Notes under the pieces: model-generated
The model's input: only the letters and a program-made list of their open reading frames with translations
The model's database searches: none
Told to the model about the DNA's origin: nothing
Shown: in pieces, positions 14,600 to 23,600 of the stretch
How the letters are laid out: every line of letters begins with the position of its first letter
Position numbering within the stretch: the first letter of the stretch is position 1
Assembly (NCBI GenBank): GCA_031256715.1
Contig: JAIRQA010000140.1
Span: forward strand, 1-34,451
Length of the DNA: 34,451 bases
Source: Coriobacteriales bacterium
Lineage (GTDB): Bacteria; Actinomycetota; Coriobacteriia; Coriobacteriales; UBA8131
Reading direction: 5' to 3'
Position numbers and translations under genes: made by a program

Positions 14600-14605
14600 A
14601 TTATA
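14600..14605 (-). promoter_or_regulatory. Candidate -10 box giving a leaderless thrC transcript
   Basis: Minus-strand TATAAT is followed by CTTTGCC and then the thrC ATG, putting transcription start at or one base before the start codon. No clear -35 hexamer is found 16-18 nt upstream. Confidence 0.5.
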
Positions 14606-14717
14606 GCGCAAATGGATAACCCTTGTTTGTGGCAAATTAAGAATTTGGGAAATAGTTTTAGTTAAGGATAATTTGTTCTATCCAAGAAACTTATTTGTGT
14701 CACCGTAGGGAGGCAGA

Positions 14718-16001
14718 ATGGAGCAAATAATGAAAAAAAAATACGCAATAGTTATACTTGATGGTGCCAGTGGTGAACCACTTACAGAACTTGGCGGTCT
14801 TACGAGTTTAGAAGCAGCGCATACGCCATATCTAGACGCATTGGCAAAAGCAGGCGAGCTGGGTTTGGCAAAAAATGTCCCCGACGAATTAGAGCCATCA
14901 TCTAATGTGGCTTGCATGTCTATCTGCGGTTTAGATCCAAGCTTGTATCCCATTGGTAGAGGAGCTTTAGAGGGTGCTGCGTTGGGTATAGACTTGCAAC
15001 CTGACGAGGTGGCCATGCGCCTGAATCTTTGCAATGTTTCCGATGATGGCATCATGATTAGCTACTCTACAGATAATATCTCGTCAAAGGACGGTCACGC
15101 TCTAATAGGCGAGATTGCCGCAGAGCTAGACAACGAGACATTCACATTGCACAAAGGCGCGGGCTTCAGGGGAATTTTAGTTGTAAAAGGACATTTAGAG
15201 CTAATGCAAAGCGAATTTGCTGCCGCGCACAACATGACAGACGAGTTAGTTGCCGCATATCCGCCTACAGGTCCTAAAGCAGCCTTAATAACGCGTTATC
15301 AGGCCATGGCAAAAAAGATATTGGCACAAAGCCCCACTAACGCAAGGCGCGTACAAGCAGGACAGATGCCGGCGACAGATGTTTTTGTCTTTTGGCCAGG
15401 CATGCGTCCAGCGGGCATGCAGTCGTTTAAGACGCTTTATAACAAAGACGCCGGCATGCTTAGCGGCGTAGATCTTTTAAATGGTATCTCGCGCTTGGCG
15501 GGAATTCGTGAGTATCATTTTGCTGGTGTAACCGATGGCCCAGACAACGATTACGCCGCACAGGGCGAGGGCGCACTAGCAATGCTTGAGCAAGAGGATG
15601 TGGTCATAATTCATGTCGAGTCTCCCGATGCCGAAGGACATGATGGCAATGCTCTTGGCAAAAAAGCCGCCATAGAGGCAATAGATCGCGAAATCATTTC
15701 TAGGCTTATAGACTATGGTCAAAAGCCAGATGTCAAGCTGCGTATTCTTGCGTTGCCTGATCACCCCACGCCGGTAACAAGAAAGCGTCACACACGCGAA
15801 TTGGTACCCTACGTTTTAGTTAACGTTACCAGTGAGCTTTGTTTGCCTGAAGCAAATTTTAATGTCGAGAAACCCACCAACCAAGATTTTCAGTCGCTTG
15901 AGGCAAAGAAGCCTGCCCTTCGTCTAACAGAAGCTGCGTCTAAGGCAAGCGGTATTGTTGCTAACCCAGGGCATCAATTAATGGCCAAATTGCTTTCTTA
16001 G
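14718..16001 (+). CDS. ApgM-family alkaline-phosphatase-superfamily protein, proposed homoserine kinase
   Basis: A 427-residue protein of the archaeal-type cofactor-independent phosphoglycerate mutase family (COG3635). Seen: metal ligands in VILDGASGEP near the N-terminus, GLDPSLYPIGRGALEGAALGI, FAGVTDGPDNDYAAQGEGAL, HVESPDAEGHDGN and LPDHPTPVTRKRHTRE. One branch of this family (TIGR02535) has been proposed as an alternative homoserine kinase on the strength of neighbouring thr genes. Its divergence from thrC here, with 125 nt between starts, favours that role; the alternative is phosphoglycerate mutase (apgM). AGGGAGG lies well placed before the ATG at 14718. Its stop codon overlaps the convergent perR-like stop by 3 nt. 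Confidence 0.85.
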   Translation: MEQIMKKKYAIVILDGASGEPLTELGGLTSLEAAHTPYLDALAKAGELGLAKNVPDELEPSSNVACMSICGLDPSLYPIGRGALEGAALGIDLQPDEVAMRLNLCNVSDDGIMISYSTDNISSKDGHALIGEIAAELDNETFTLHKGAGFRGILVVKGHLELMQSEFAAAHNMTDELVAAYPPTGPKAALITRYQAMAKKILAQSPTNARRVQAGQMPATDVFVFWPGMRPAGMQSFKTLYNKDAGMLSGVDLLNGISRLAGIREYHFAGVTDGPDNDYAAQGEGALAMLEQEDVVIIHVESPDAEGHDGNALGKKAAIEAIDREIISRLIDYGQKPDVKLRILALPDHPTPVTRKRHTRELVPYVLVNVTSELCLPEANFNVEKPTNQDFQSLEAKKPALRLTEAASKASGIVANPGHQLMAKLLS

Positions 16002-16363
16002 CTTTGGCAATGCTTGCAAATGCAAGTGATTATTAATGAAGTTGATATTACCTTGTAGTCTTTTGGCACAAGATCATTGACATTTATCTTGGGGTCGCAG
16101 ATGTCTTCTAGCTTGCCGCAGGATTTGCAAACCAAATGGTGATGCGGTGTAACATTGTGATCGAAATATGTGGGCTGATCAGGTGCGCTAATGCTAAGTA
16201 TCTTGCCTTGCTCTACCAATAATCCCAAATTGCGGTAGATTGTGCTTAGGCTAATGTTTGGTCGCTTTTTATTCGCACGTATAAATATTTCTTCAGCAGT
16301 AAGATGACCCTTGCTTTCGCGTATCACATCTAAGACTATCTGCCGCTGTTGAGTATTTCCCAA
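15998..16363 (-). CDS. perR: Fur-family repressor, PerR-like peroxide sensor
   Basis: A 121-residue metalloregulator: winged helix (HLTAEEIFIRANKK, then SLSTIYRNLGLLVEQG) and dimerisation domain. Structural zinc ligands are C79-x2-C82 and C116-x2-C119. Candidate regulatory metal ligands are His20, Asp68, His74, His76 and Asp88. The Asp at 88 corresponds to the PerR position that is Glu in Fur, where it favours His oxidation by peroxide; this is my hand alignment. Location next to ahpC and a palindrome between them supports peroxide control. TTG start at 16363 is set by AGGAGA 5 nt upstream. The protein is short at the N-terminus compared with Fur. Confidence 0.82.
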   Translation of the reverse strand: MGNTQQRQIVLDVIRESKGHLTAEEIFIRANKKRPNISLSTIYRNLGLLVEQGKILSISAPDQPTYFDHNVTPHHHLVCKSCGKLEDICDPKINVNDLVPKDYKVISTSLIITCICKHCQS

Positions 16364-16416
16364 TCTTATCTCCTACCTATACACTAGCATTTATTGCCGC
16401 CTGCCGTTTGCGTCTA

Positions 16417-16445
16417 TTGACAAGCAAATGAAATAGCTGTTTAAT
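16417..16445 (+). promoter_or_regulatory. Promoter of ahpC-ahpF
   Basis: TTGACA (16417-16422), 17-nt spacer, TTTAAT (16440-16445): one mismatch from consensus. Transcription would start near 16452, giving a 5' leader of about 190 nt before ahpC. Confidence 0.6.
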
Positions 16446-16452
16446 CTAATTA

Positions 16453-16469
16453 TTAGGAATTATTCCTAA
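16453..16469. promoter_or_regulatory. Candidate PerR/Fur-type operator
   Basis: TTAGGAA (16453-16459)-TTA-TTCCTAA (16463-16469) is a perfect 7-3-7 inverted repeat starting at the predicted ahpC transcription start. The B. subtilis PerR box is an AT-rich 7-1-7 repeat, so spacing differs; position and symmetry argue for the regulator encoded next door. Confidence 0.55.
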
Positions 16470-16644
16470 AAAGTCAATACCATTAAGGTTAAGCGTGAAG
16501 ATCAAGAGGATATGAGGGAAACACCGACTTATCACATGAATAACGCCAAGCCTAAATGGACCAGTAAAAACATGTCGCTCACTAAAGCTAAGTTTGCACA
16601 CAGTGGGTGCTGCGAGCAAGGTAGCGACGGAAAAGGAGAAAAAC

Positions 16645-17208
16645 ATGTCACTTATCAACAAAGAAATCGTCGATTTCAGCGTCCAAGCGTTTCATAAGGG
16701 AGAGTTTAAGGAGGTGTCAAAGGCCGATGTATTAGGTAAATGGTCTGTATTTTTCTTTTACCCAGCAGACTTTACCTTTATTTGCCCTACAGAGCTTGCA
16801 GACCTAGCCGAGATTTACGACCAGTTTCAGCAGGTAGGTTGTGAGGTTTACTCTGTTTCATGCGACACGCATTTTGTGCACAAGGCATGGCATGATGCTT
16901 CGGATACCATTAAAAAAGTTGGTTATGTAATGCTTGCGGATCCAACCGCTGTTTTGGCGCGCGGCTTTGAAGTTTACATTGAGGACAGTGGCCTTGCCGA
17001 GCGCGGCGCTTTTATTGTAAACCCTGAGGGTAAGATTGTTGCCTATGAGGTTACAGCAGGCAATGTTGGACGTAATGCGCAGGAGCTTTTGCGTCGCGTA
17101 CAGGCGTCTCAGTTTGTAGCGGCACACGGAGACGAGGTCTGCCCAGCAAAATGGCAGCCAGGTGCTGCAACCTTAAAGCCAAGCTTAGATTTAGTTGGCG
17201 CTCTTTAA
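16645..17208 (+). CDS. ahpC: Alkyl hydroperoxide reductase subunit C (2-Cys peroxiredoxin)
   Basis: Reduces H2O2, alkyl hydroperoxides and peroxynitrite in the cytoplasm. The 187 residues equal the E. coli AhpC length. The peroxidatic cysteine is Cys47 in FYPADFTFICPTE, the resolving cysteine Cys166 in DEVCPAKW, and the GGLG/YF-type C-terminus is replaced by a plain tail. Start at 16645 is set by AAGGAG at 16633-16638; a longer frame from 16594 covers part of the leader and is not family sequence. The reductase partner follows 44 nt later without a terminator, so the two form an operon behind the palindrome at 16453. Confidence 0.96.
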   Translation: MSLINKEIVDFSVQAFHKGEFKEVSKADVLGKWSVFFFYPADFTFICPTELADLAEIYDQFQQVGCEVYSVSCDTHFVHKAWHDASDTIKKVGYVMLADPTAVLARGFEVYIEDSGLAERGAFIVNPEGKIVAYEVTAGNVGRNAQELLRRVQASQFVAAHGDEVCPAKWQPGAATLKPSLDLVGAL

Positions 17209-17252
17209 GCAATTTATAAAATTAAGATACTGTGATAGTAAGGATGCTCAAA

Positions 17253-19151
17253 ATGAGCTACAAGAATGAAAACTTATACGATGCAATTATCATTGGTGCA
17301 GGTCCTGCCGGCATGACCGCTGCCTTGTATCTGGCGCGTGCTAGATACCGCGTGCTTGTGATAGAAAAAGAGCGCATTGGCGGACAAATTGCCATTACCG
17401 CAGAGGTGGTAAACTATCCGGGCATCCTTACTATATCAGGTGCCGAGCTTATGCAAACAATGCGAAAGCAGGCACTTGCTTTTGGCGCCGAATTTATAAA
17501 CGCAAAAGCTCTTGCACTGACACTTGATGGCTCTATAAAGGAAGTGCAAACAGATAGCGGAACCTTTCATGCTTTTGGTGTCTTACTGGCAACGGGCGCG
17601 CGTCCACGCAAGTTAGGATTTAAAGGCGAGGATGAATTTCAGGGACATGGGGTTGCTTATTGTGCCACTTGCGATGGTGAATTTTTCACCGGCATGGATG
17701 TTTTTGTTATTGGTGGTGGATATGCGGCAGCAGAAGAGGCTATATTTCTTACTGCCTATGCGCGCAAGGTCATCGTGGTAATGCGTGGCGCAGATTTTTC
17801 ATGCGCCAAGAGTATAGCCGATGCGGTTAAACAGCATGCTAATATAGATATACATTATCATACTGTTATAGAAGAAGTTAGTGGAGACACAGTATTAAGA
17901 AGTGCGCGTTTTCGCAACATCAAGACAGATGAAGTTTGGGAATATGCTCCAAATATGACTAGTAGTGACGCTTGCGACGCTACAAATGGTTTTGATGGCG
18001 ACGATGTATGCGACGCTACAAATGGTATTGATGGCGACGATGTATGCAGTGTTTCTGGTAATTTAGCTAGCGACGATGTTTGCAGTGCTTTAGGTAGCGC
18101 AAACATTGAAAGCTCTAAACCATTAAATGATTCTGCGGTTACGACTTTTGGCGTCTTTGTTTTTGCTGGTTACACGCCAGCGACAGAGCTACTAGAGGGG
18201 CTTGTGAATCTTAACGAACAAGGTTATGTTGTTGTGGATGCCAATCACAAGACATCTGTAGATGGCATTTATGCAGCTGGTGATGTTTGCGCTAAGCGCC
18301 TGCGTCAAGTTGTTACTGCTACAGCAGATGGCGCGATTGCTGCTGGTGAGCTAGAGCACTATGCTCAAACACAGCGTGATTTGTTGGGGATAGTGCCTAA
18401 GTTTACTGAAAAACCGACAGCAGCTGCTTTAGACAGCGCTGCTAAGGCGAGCGATAAGGCTGCCGATGACAAGTTCTTCTCGACAGAAATAAGAAGCCAG
18501 CTGGACACGATTTTTTCGCGGATGGAATCGTCATTGGAGCTACGGCTGAGTTTAGACGAGAGACAGGTGTCTAAGGAGCTTAAAGCATTTGCAGATGAGC
18601 TCGCTTCTTTAACCAATAAGTTGTTCGTAAGTGTAGATTTTGCCGCCAAAGACGCAAGCGCAGAACAACTTCAGGATCTGCCGGTACTGCGCATATTTAA
18701 GGATGACAGCGACACCGGCTTTGCTTTTCATGGTGTGCCTGGCGGGCATGAGTTTAATTCTTTTGCGTTGGGAATGTACAATATTTCAGGTCCTGGACAA
18801 AAGCTAGATGATGACCTGCGCCAGCGTATTGCGGCGATTTGCGAGCCAATAACGATTCGTGTATTGGTCTCGCTTTCTTGTACGATGTGTCCTGATGCGG
18901 TTGTAGCGGCTGGTCACATTGCCGCTCTTAATCCTTTGGTGCGCACAGAGATTTATGACATAGCGCATTTTAGCGCGCTAAGAGAGCAATATCAGGTGAT
19001 GAGCGTTCCATGCATTGTTGTTTTAAGACAGAATTTAACTGCTTGTGCTGGTGCTGTTATAGATACAGAGGGCGCCAATACTAATGAGAGCATTAGCTTT
19101 GGCAGACGCGATATAAGTCAGCTGCTCGATTTGCTTGAGGCACAGGCATAG
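17253..19151 (+). CDS. AhpF homolog: thioredoxin-reductase-like flavoprotein with C-terminal AhpF-NTD-type domain
   Basis: A 632-residue NAD(P)H-dependent reductase expected to regenerate AhpC. Residues 5-370 are TrxB-like: FAD loop GAGPAG (15-20), redox C137-A-T-C140, NAD(P)H loop GGGYAAAEEA (154-163) and FAD-closing GIYAAGDVC. Residues 410-632 are two thioredoxin folds as in the AhpF N-terminal domain, with the active C543-T-M-C546. E. coli AhpF has these in reverse order; this order fits the AhpF-homolog family TIGR03143, which occurs beside ahpC where true ahpF is missing. Residues 235-294 are an Asp/Ser/Cys repeat insert in the NAD(P)H domain. Start at 17253 is chosen for AAGGA 9 nt upstream; GTG 17232 and ATG 17244 are in frame. 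Confidence 0.93.
   Translation: MSYKNENLYDAIIIGAGPAGMTAALYLARARYRVLVIEKERIGGQIAITAEVVNYPGILTISGAELMQTMRKQALAFGAEFINAKALALTLDGSIKEVQTDSGTFHAFGVLLATGARPRKLGFKGEDEFQGHGVAYCATCDGEFFTGMDVFVIGGGYAAAEEAIFLTAYARKVIVVMRGADFSCAKSIADAVKQHANIDIHYHTVIEEVSGDTVLRSARFRNIKTDEVWEYAPNMTSSDACDATNGFDGDDVCDATNGIDGDDVCSVSGNLASDDVCSALGSANIESSKPLNDSAVTTFGVFVFAGYTPATELLEGLVNLNEQGYVVVDANHKTSVDGIYAAGDVCAKRLRQVVTATADGAIAAGELEHYAQTQRDLLGIVPKFTEKPTAAALDSAAKASDKAADDKFFSTEIRSQLDTIFSRMESSLELRLSLDERQVSKELKAFADELASLTNKLFVSVDFAAKDASAEQLQDLPVLRIFKDDSDTGFAFHGVPGGHEFNSFALGMYNISGPGQKLDDDLRQRIAAICEPITIRVLVSLSCTMCPDAVVAAGHIAALNPLVRTEIYDIAHFSALREQYQVMSVPCIVVLRQNLTACAGAVIDTEGANTNESISFGRRDISQLLDLLEAQA
17973..18080. repeat. Three 36-nt units inside the AhpF homolog
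   Basis: Units at 17973-18008, 18009-18044 and 18045-18080. The first two are nearly identical (TGCGACGCTACAAATGG start), the third diverged. They encode 12-residue repeats with one cysteine each (CDATNG and DGDDV pattern). Confidence 0.9.
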
Positions 19152-19282
19152 TGCTAGTATATTCGCATAATTGCATACTAGCATAATGGTATACTAGTAT
19201 AGTTCCCTTCTTTAGCATGTTTGTGACTGAATGGTAGTCTATTTAGTGCTGTTTTAACACCGTACTAACAGGTTTTACGATT
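19152..19282. other. Convergent gap with CTAG palindromes
   Basis: Holds two diverged copies of a 16-17 nt unit ending ATACTAG and the perfect palindrome TATACTAGTATA. No standard terminator with a T tract is seen for either the AhpF homolog or jetD. Confidence 0.5.
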
Positions 19283-20635
19283 CTACATTGCCTTTGTGAT
19301 AGCACGCAGCTGCTCTAATGCATATTGCCATTCTATGCGCTCCTGTTCAAGTCGCAATGCTTTGTCGCCAGATAACAATTTGGCTAGGGTTTTCTTTTCG
19401 TCTGCGCTCAGATGCGTAAGTTCGCTTCGGTTGGGGCTTGGCTCATAAACACAGAGGTCGCGATGTATATCAAGTGTTGCACTGTCCATCATTAATGATT
19501 TTGCGTGCGAGAAGTGATGCCGCAATCTATTTAGGATAGCAAATCCATTGCTATCTAAGTCTCCCCAATACCATAATGCTACACTATTTAGCCAAGAAAC
19601 TTCAGACAAGATGCTTACACCATAACCGCTGCCAAAAATAGCGATGGTGCCTAAGATCGGCGGAAGTGCCAAAAAACTAACAAGATTTTCGCAAACTAAG
19701 ACGGCGGCAGGGCGTTGCGCATAGCTATTTAGTTCTTGCGCTGGTACAGAAACGTCGCTAAAGCCTTCTGGCGCCAAGGTAATATCTAGAAATCTGACCC
19801 TAATTAGGTGCGGCTGTTGCATAAAGTCTGGCTTTGCCTTACCTGTTAATGCGCAGTACACAGGCTCGATCATTTTTTGGTGTGCCTCAAACCATTTGCT
19901 ATCTATACCGCGAATAGGCAACTGGCGCACATAACATTTTTGGTTCTGATTGTTCACCAGCCAATCAATAACAGCTATAAACGTGGTCCAGTTCGCATCA
20001 TCTAGACTGCATAGATTACTTATCTGTTTATGTAGCGTCAAGCTAAGCGCTGCCATGTCGCGCTTAAGGCAGTGCGGGAACCACTGCTTAAGGCAAAGGC
20101 AGGCAAGCTCGTTAACTCTTTGTAAGACACGATGCCATTCCTGCTCTCTTTGAGCAAACGCAGAGATTATTTCTGGATTAAGCAATAATAGTCGCTCGGG
20201 AACTTCCTGATGTCCAACGCTTGCCCATTCTCGCTTTACCCAATGTATTTGCATCTCTTCCTTGTAGAACTTGTAGGCCTTACTGTCCTTGCGGGCACTA
20301 CAGGTACTGTAGCCTTTGCAATCTAGATTGCGCCAAGATTGCACCCAAAGGCGTGCGGCTTGCTGATCTTTTAGAACCTGTTGTTCTGTTGGCGGGTGAA
20401 GTGGCAAAGAAAAAGAATGTTTACTTGTAGGTTTCAAGGCAGCCGCGGCTGATTCAGACTTAACCCCAAACGCAGCTTCATGTACGCGCTCTGAAACAAC
20501 CCCAAGCTTAACCCCAAACGCAGCAATTGCCAAAGAAAACTGCTCTGTCGCCCAATCTTTATAATGCCGCTCATAATGTCTTAAAGCTTTGGCTCGCGCC
20601 TGAGAAACAGTAATCATCACATCTTTTTTACTCAT
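19283..20635 (-). CDS. jetD: Wadjet subunit JetD (topo VI-like nuclease)
   Basis: The nuclease of the Wadjet anti-plasmid complex: JetABC extrudes a DNA loop and JetD cuts closed-circular DNA. The 450-residue protein has an N-terminal arm (DUF3322) and a C-terminal Toprim-like DUF2220 domain. Metal ligands visible are Glu316 in VCENLVSFL and the D-x-D pair Asp359/Asp361 in YWGDLDSNGFAIL, with the GSGYGVSIL loop between. It starts 6 nt after the jetC stop, so it depends on the same transcript. Residues 39-62 hold a duplicated AAFGVK segment, another local repeat. A weak GAG precedes the ATG, consistent with translational coupling. Confidence 0.94.
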   Translation of the reverse strand: MSKKDVMITVSQARAKALRHYERHYKDWATEQFSLAIAAFGVKLGVVSERVHEAAFGVKSESAAAALKPTSKHSFSLPLHPPTEQQVLKDQQAARLWVQSWRNLDCKGYSTCSARKDSKAYKFYKEEMQIHWVKREWASVGHQEVPERLLLLNPEIISAFAQREQEWHRVLQRVNELACLCLKQWFPHCLKRDMAALSLTLHKQISNLCSLDDANWTTFIAVIDWLVNNQNQKCYVRQLPIRGIDSKWFEAHQKMIEPVYCALTGKAKPDFMQQPHLIRVRFLDITLAPEGFSDVSVPAQELNSYAQRPAAVLVCENLVSFLALPPILGTIAIFGSGYGVSILSEVSWLNSVALWYWGDLDSNGFAILNRLRHHFSHAKSLMMDSATLDIHRDLCVYEPSPNRSELTHLSADEKKTLAKLLSGDKALRLEQERIEWQYALEQLRAITKAM

Positions 20636-20641
20636 CTATAT

Positions 20642-23600
20642 TTATAGCTCTGTAACTTCTGTTTTGGCAGCATCTGCAGCTTCTTTTTGGGCAAAGTCAC
20701 CAAAATCTATCATTTGTATTCGTGAATATCTAGAATCCGCGCAGCTTATAGAAGCGATAGCTCCAATATGTCGCTCTAACGTTTGCAACAGCTTCAGCGG
20801 TGTTGCCAAGACCATATGAAAGCCAAAGACCTTAAAGATATCCATAGCCATTGCTGCAAATTGATGATCTGCTTTATCAAAAGCTTCGTCTAAAACTACT
20901 GTGCCATAAGAGGGAATTGGTTGATCTTCATCTGCCAGCTGGTAGCGCAATGCGGCAGCCAAACAAAATATCACCAACTTCTGTTTTTGTCCGCCAGAAA
21001 GACCGGCATCGGATTGGTAAACGCCTTGCACATTGCCATTGTTATCTATTTCCTTGGCGGTAAAGCAAACGTGCAGTCGTGTGTCCAGACATTCGCTCTT
21101 CCATTTTTTGTCGGCAGTTTCATCGGAACGAAAGCGCCTAATAATGCTATCTGTGCGCAGGTATCTGGCCTCGGCTCCAGCAAGGTCGGTTTCGCTCCAA
21201 ACGTCTTTTGTAATGGCTTGCAATTCGTTTAAAAAATCAGTGACTTGTTTACTGCGGTTGTCTTTAACATCAATTTGCAGATGAATGCCAGGACTATATT
21301 CAGAAAGCTTTAAAGATTTGTTAACCATAACTAACTTATCTTTGACCTCTCTAAACGCCGCTCGTACAGTCGTGGCCAAAACGGTAATCTGATCTTGGCT
21401 AAAGTCATGAAGCACTTGCATAAATCGCTTTTCGTATTCCGGCAAACCGTTGGCCTTAATGCGTTTGTAAATTCCCAGATAGGATTGCAAATCGCCAAAC
21501 TCAGAACTAAGATTGGTGGCGGCAAGAGGCCACTTTTGCTTAAACTTATCTATCGTGCGCTCGCATTCCAGGCGGTTTTTTTGCAGGCGCTCTGCCACTA
21601 TACGGCTCTGCTCTTGCAAAAGATTGCGCACTTCTCTGGCTGTTCTACGAATTGAATCTGCGCTTTTATCATATTGGCTGTTTTGCTGTTTAAATTTTTT
21701 GTTAAGAAGGTCGCGTTCCTTCTCACCCACAGTTATTTTGGTAGCAGCACTTGAGGTAATGTCATCAATGTCACTTTGAATTGACGCTAACTGTTTGGCA
21801 AGCATGCCTTCGTCTATTCTTGCTTTTTCTACTTCGGCATCGGCAGCGTCTTTTCTGCGCTGTGCTTCATCGCGCATGGTTTCGGCGTTGCGCAGTTTGC
21901 CATCGCAACTCTTAAGCAGATTATAATGTTTCTGGCTGCTTTCCAAATCGGTTTTTGCCATTAGCTCGTCGTAGTTACTCCATGGCACAGATTGCAACAT
22001 ATTGCTTAGTCTGAGCAAGTTTTTAGCAATGGAGGTTTCATCTTCTGTAGCCGACGCTATTGCCTCTGCACTTGCCAGCTCTTGTTTCAGGCGTTCTTCA
22101 ACTTGGGCTAGGATATCGATCTTCTCGTCATTGGCATCGCCTAATACCCAACGACTGCGGTCATCAATCATAAAGCGGTCGTCTTTTACATAGTGGTTGC
22201 GCTTCTTTATCTGACCAGCTAACGTTAGTGCCATTTCTTTGTCTTGCATGTCTTGTGCTTGATTAACGCAAGTATAGTTAAAGCGTTTTCGTAAATCTTG
22301 GTTAAGCCAGTTACTAAACTCTATATGGTGCTTGTGTTGGCGAACGTTTAGCTTTTTTACTAAGGAATCGTTTGGTGTAGAGCGCATTGTCACTTCTACC
22401 TCGGCAGGAATAGCTTGGTATTCTAAGCGTATGCCAAGATGGTGTTTTTCTAGATATTCTGAAACCTTAGTTACGTGACGTTGAGATACAAGAAGTGTTT
22501 TCGCATAGTTACCCAAGAGTCTCTCTATTGCGCCGCGCCATTTTACCTCTTCCGGTTTAACATTAATCATCTCACCAATAAAAGGAAATTCATCGGGCAT
22601 GATGCCAACATGCGTCGCAAGATCAAGGCGAATTTGAGCAAGCTTCGCGGGAATGTTGGTGCGCGAACTTCGCAAATGCCTAAGTTCTGTGCGCAATTCA
22701 GTTAATTGTGCTTTAAGCTCGCTCACTTGTCCAAAAGTTGCGTAGCGGCTATCCTTTTCGTTAACCTGTTTAGCAGCAGCAACATCGGCTTTAGCTTTAA
22801 GGTCTAGGAGCATGTTTTGCCAATCACTCTGAGTCACGGGCAGATCTATTAACATTTTTACAGACGCCAATTCGTTGGCAAGCGATTTACGGCTATCTAG
22901 TACGTTGTTATAACGCAGCTGGCAGTTATCGCAGGCAAGTCTGGCATCATCAAATGCTTTGCCGCCAGCGCTATCCATGGCAGCTTGCGCCTGAGTTAGT
23001 GCCGCTCTTGCTTGTTCTTGTTCATGAGAAGCTGTGTAAACTGCCTCGGAACATATATTTATCTTGCGCTTGACATCTAGTTGTTTTGCCATAAGATGCT
23101 CAAGCACTAATTGGTCGCTATGGCTATCTAGTGCCACTTGAAGTTGCTCTAGTTCTGTTTGCTCTAACTGTGACTTATGGTAGCGCGAGTCTAGCTCTAA
23201 TAAAGGCTCAAGGTGTTGCATTTGCTGGCGTTGTTCGACTACTCCGGCGTATGCCTGATTTAATGCCGTAAAGCGCTCCACTGCGTCATCGGCTTGTTTA
23301 AAGGTGATAGGGTCGTCAAGCATAAATCTTCTAAAGAGATCATCTAAAGAACCAAAATTTTTTGCTGCTTGCGTTTTGTGCAGTAATACCAGTGTTTTAG
23401 CACCGGCTGTACTCGCTGCTATTTCTGCTCCCGTATTGCTACCTATGCCCATGTCACGGCAAAATTTTTGTGCAAAGCTTGAATGCTCGCGCCAGGCATG
23501 TCCATTACTGCTTTTTTGTTCGCGATTAAATTTGGCAATATCTATGCCATTTATCGCATAAGGCTCGAACTCTTTAAGTAAGTGTTCGCCGCGAACTGTA

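Noticed and set aside
14644-14672. Sigma-70 promoter for the ApgM-family gene (TTGGGA, 16 nt, GATAAT)
   Set aside because: Both hexamers are weak matches and several alternatives exist in this AT-rich stretch, so it is not listed as a feature.
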